The position numbers were made by a program, and so were the translations under genes. A DNA stretch of 7,167 nt, from contig CAMZLX010000097.1 in the NCBI GenBank assembly GCA_947311795.1, positions 1-7,167 of the forward strand. The letters are read 5' to 3'. Below the pieces are notes generated by a model, which was not told the DNA's origin, did not search any database, and saw only the letters and a list, made by a program, of their open reading frames with translations. The stretch comes from an uncultured Zetaproteobacteria bacterium (GTDB lineage Bacteria > Pseudomonadota > Zetaproteobacteria > Mariprofundales > Mariprofundaceae). This document shows positions 7,027-7,167 of the stretch, one piece after another (position 1 is the first letter of the stretch; each line of letters begins with the position of its first letter).

Positions 7027-7167
7027 GTGTTTACAGGTATTATTCAAGATGTGGGCGTGATTGATGCTATTGAACATCAAGACAATCAATCGTTATTTGT
7101 GTTTGCGACCAAGCTGGATATGAATGCTTGGCAGCTTGGCGATTCAGTGGCGGTGGATGGCTGTTGC
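7027..7167 (+). CDS. ribE: Riboflavin synthase alpha chain, N-terminal part (continues past the window)
   Basis: The 47 visible codons begin at a GTG and read MFTGIIQDVGVIDAIEHQ, then QLGDSVAVDGCC at the edge. MFTGIIQ-x-x-G is the near-invariant start of riboflavin synthase, and LGDSVAV-[ND]-G-x-C is the conserved segment around residue 40-47. The enzyme dismutates two 6,7-dimethyl-8-ribityllumazines to riboflavin and the pyrimidine precursor in the cytoplasm. The start lies six bases after the hemE stop. The only upstream purine match is TAAG at 7014-7017, so translation probably depends on coupling to hemE. GTG with a weak site suggests modest expression. The gene is called ribE in most bacteria and ribC in E. 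coli. The 3' end is outside the window. Confidence 0.93.
   Translation, partial: MFTGIIQDVGVIDAIEHQDNQSLFVFATKLDMNAWQLGDSVAVDGCC

Noticed and set aside
7027..7167. Apparent truncation of riboflavin synthase
   Set aside because: The frame is open to the last base and simply runs off the window; there is no sign of a broken gene.

Overview
The window looks like a conserved chromosomal segment of an AT-leaning, Gram-negative proteobacterium. The evidence is a membrane-anchored PpiD-type periplasmic chaperone, a TrhO (YceA-type) tRNA hydroxylase, and HemE, BioD and RibE proteins of proteobacterial type. A gamma- or zeta-like proteobacterium would fit, but I cannot fix the class from sequence alone. 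I see no insertion sequence, phage gene, CRISPR array, tRNA or rRNA.

Layout. On the minus strand (1-431) lies the 5' part of an exported thioredoxin/TlpA-like redoxin with a CYNC active site. Its reading frame is broken by one missing base in a short A run at 257-259, and its 3' end lies beyond the left edge. A 135-bp divergent intergenic region (432-566) holds candidate promoters for both directions and a 9-bp direct repeat with an 11-bp period. On the plus strand follow trhO (567-1574), an 89-bp gap with a weak hairpin, and then five genes spaced 6-26 bp apart, apparently one operon. These are ppiD (1664-3583), bioD (3608-4264), a PilZ-like protein of unknown function (4291-5928), hemE (5950-7020) and the beginning of the riboflavin synthase gene ribE (7027 to the window end).

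How the genes fit together. The operon mixes envelope protein folding (PpiD), three cofactor-biosynthesis steps (biotin, haem, riboflavin) and one possible cyclic-di-GMP-related protein. This looks more like a housekeeping cluster than a dedicated pathway. The divergent redoxin would act outside the cytoplasm in thiol-disulfide chemistry.

Novelty. Nothing here is clearly a new system. The items most worth a second look are the 545-residue protein with a large unassigned helical N-terminus and a degenerate PilZ-like C-terminus, the frameshifted redoxin, the triplicated module and retained parvulin histidines in PpiD, and the tandem repeat between the divergent genes.
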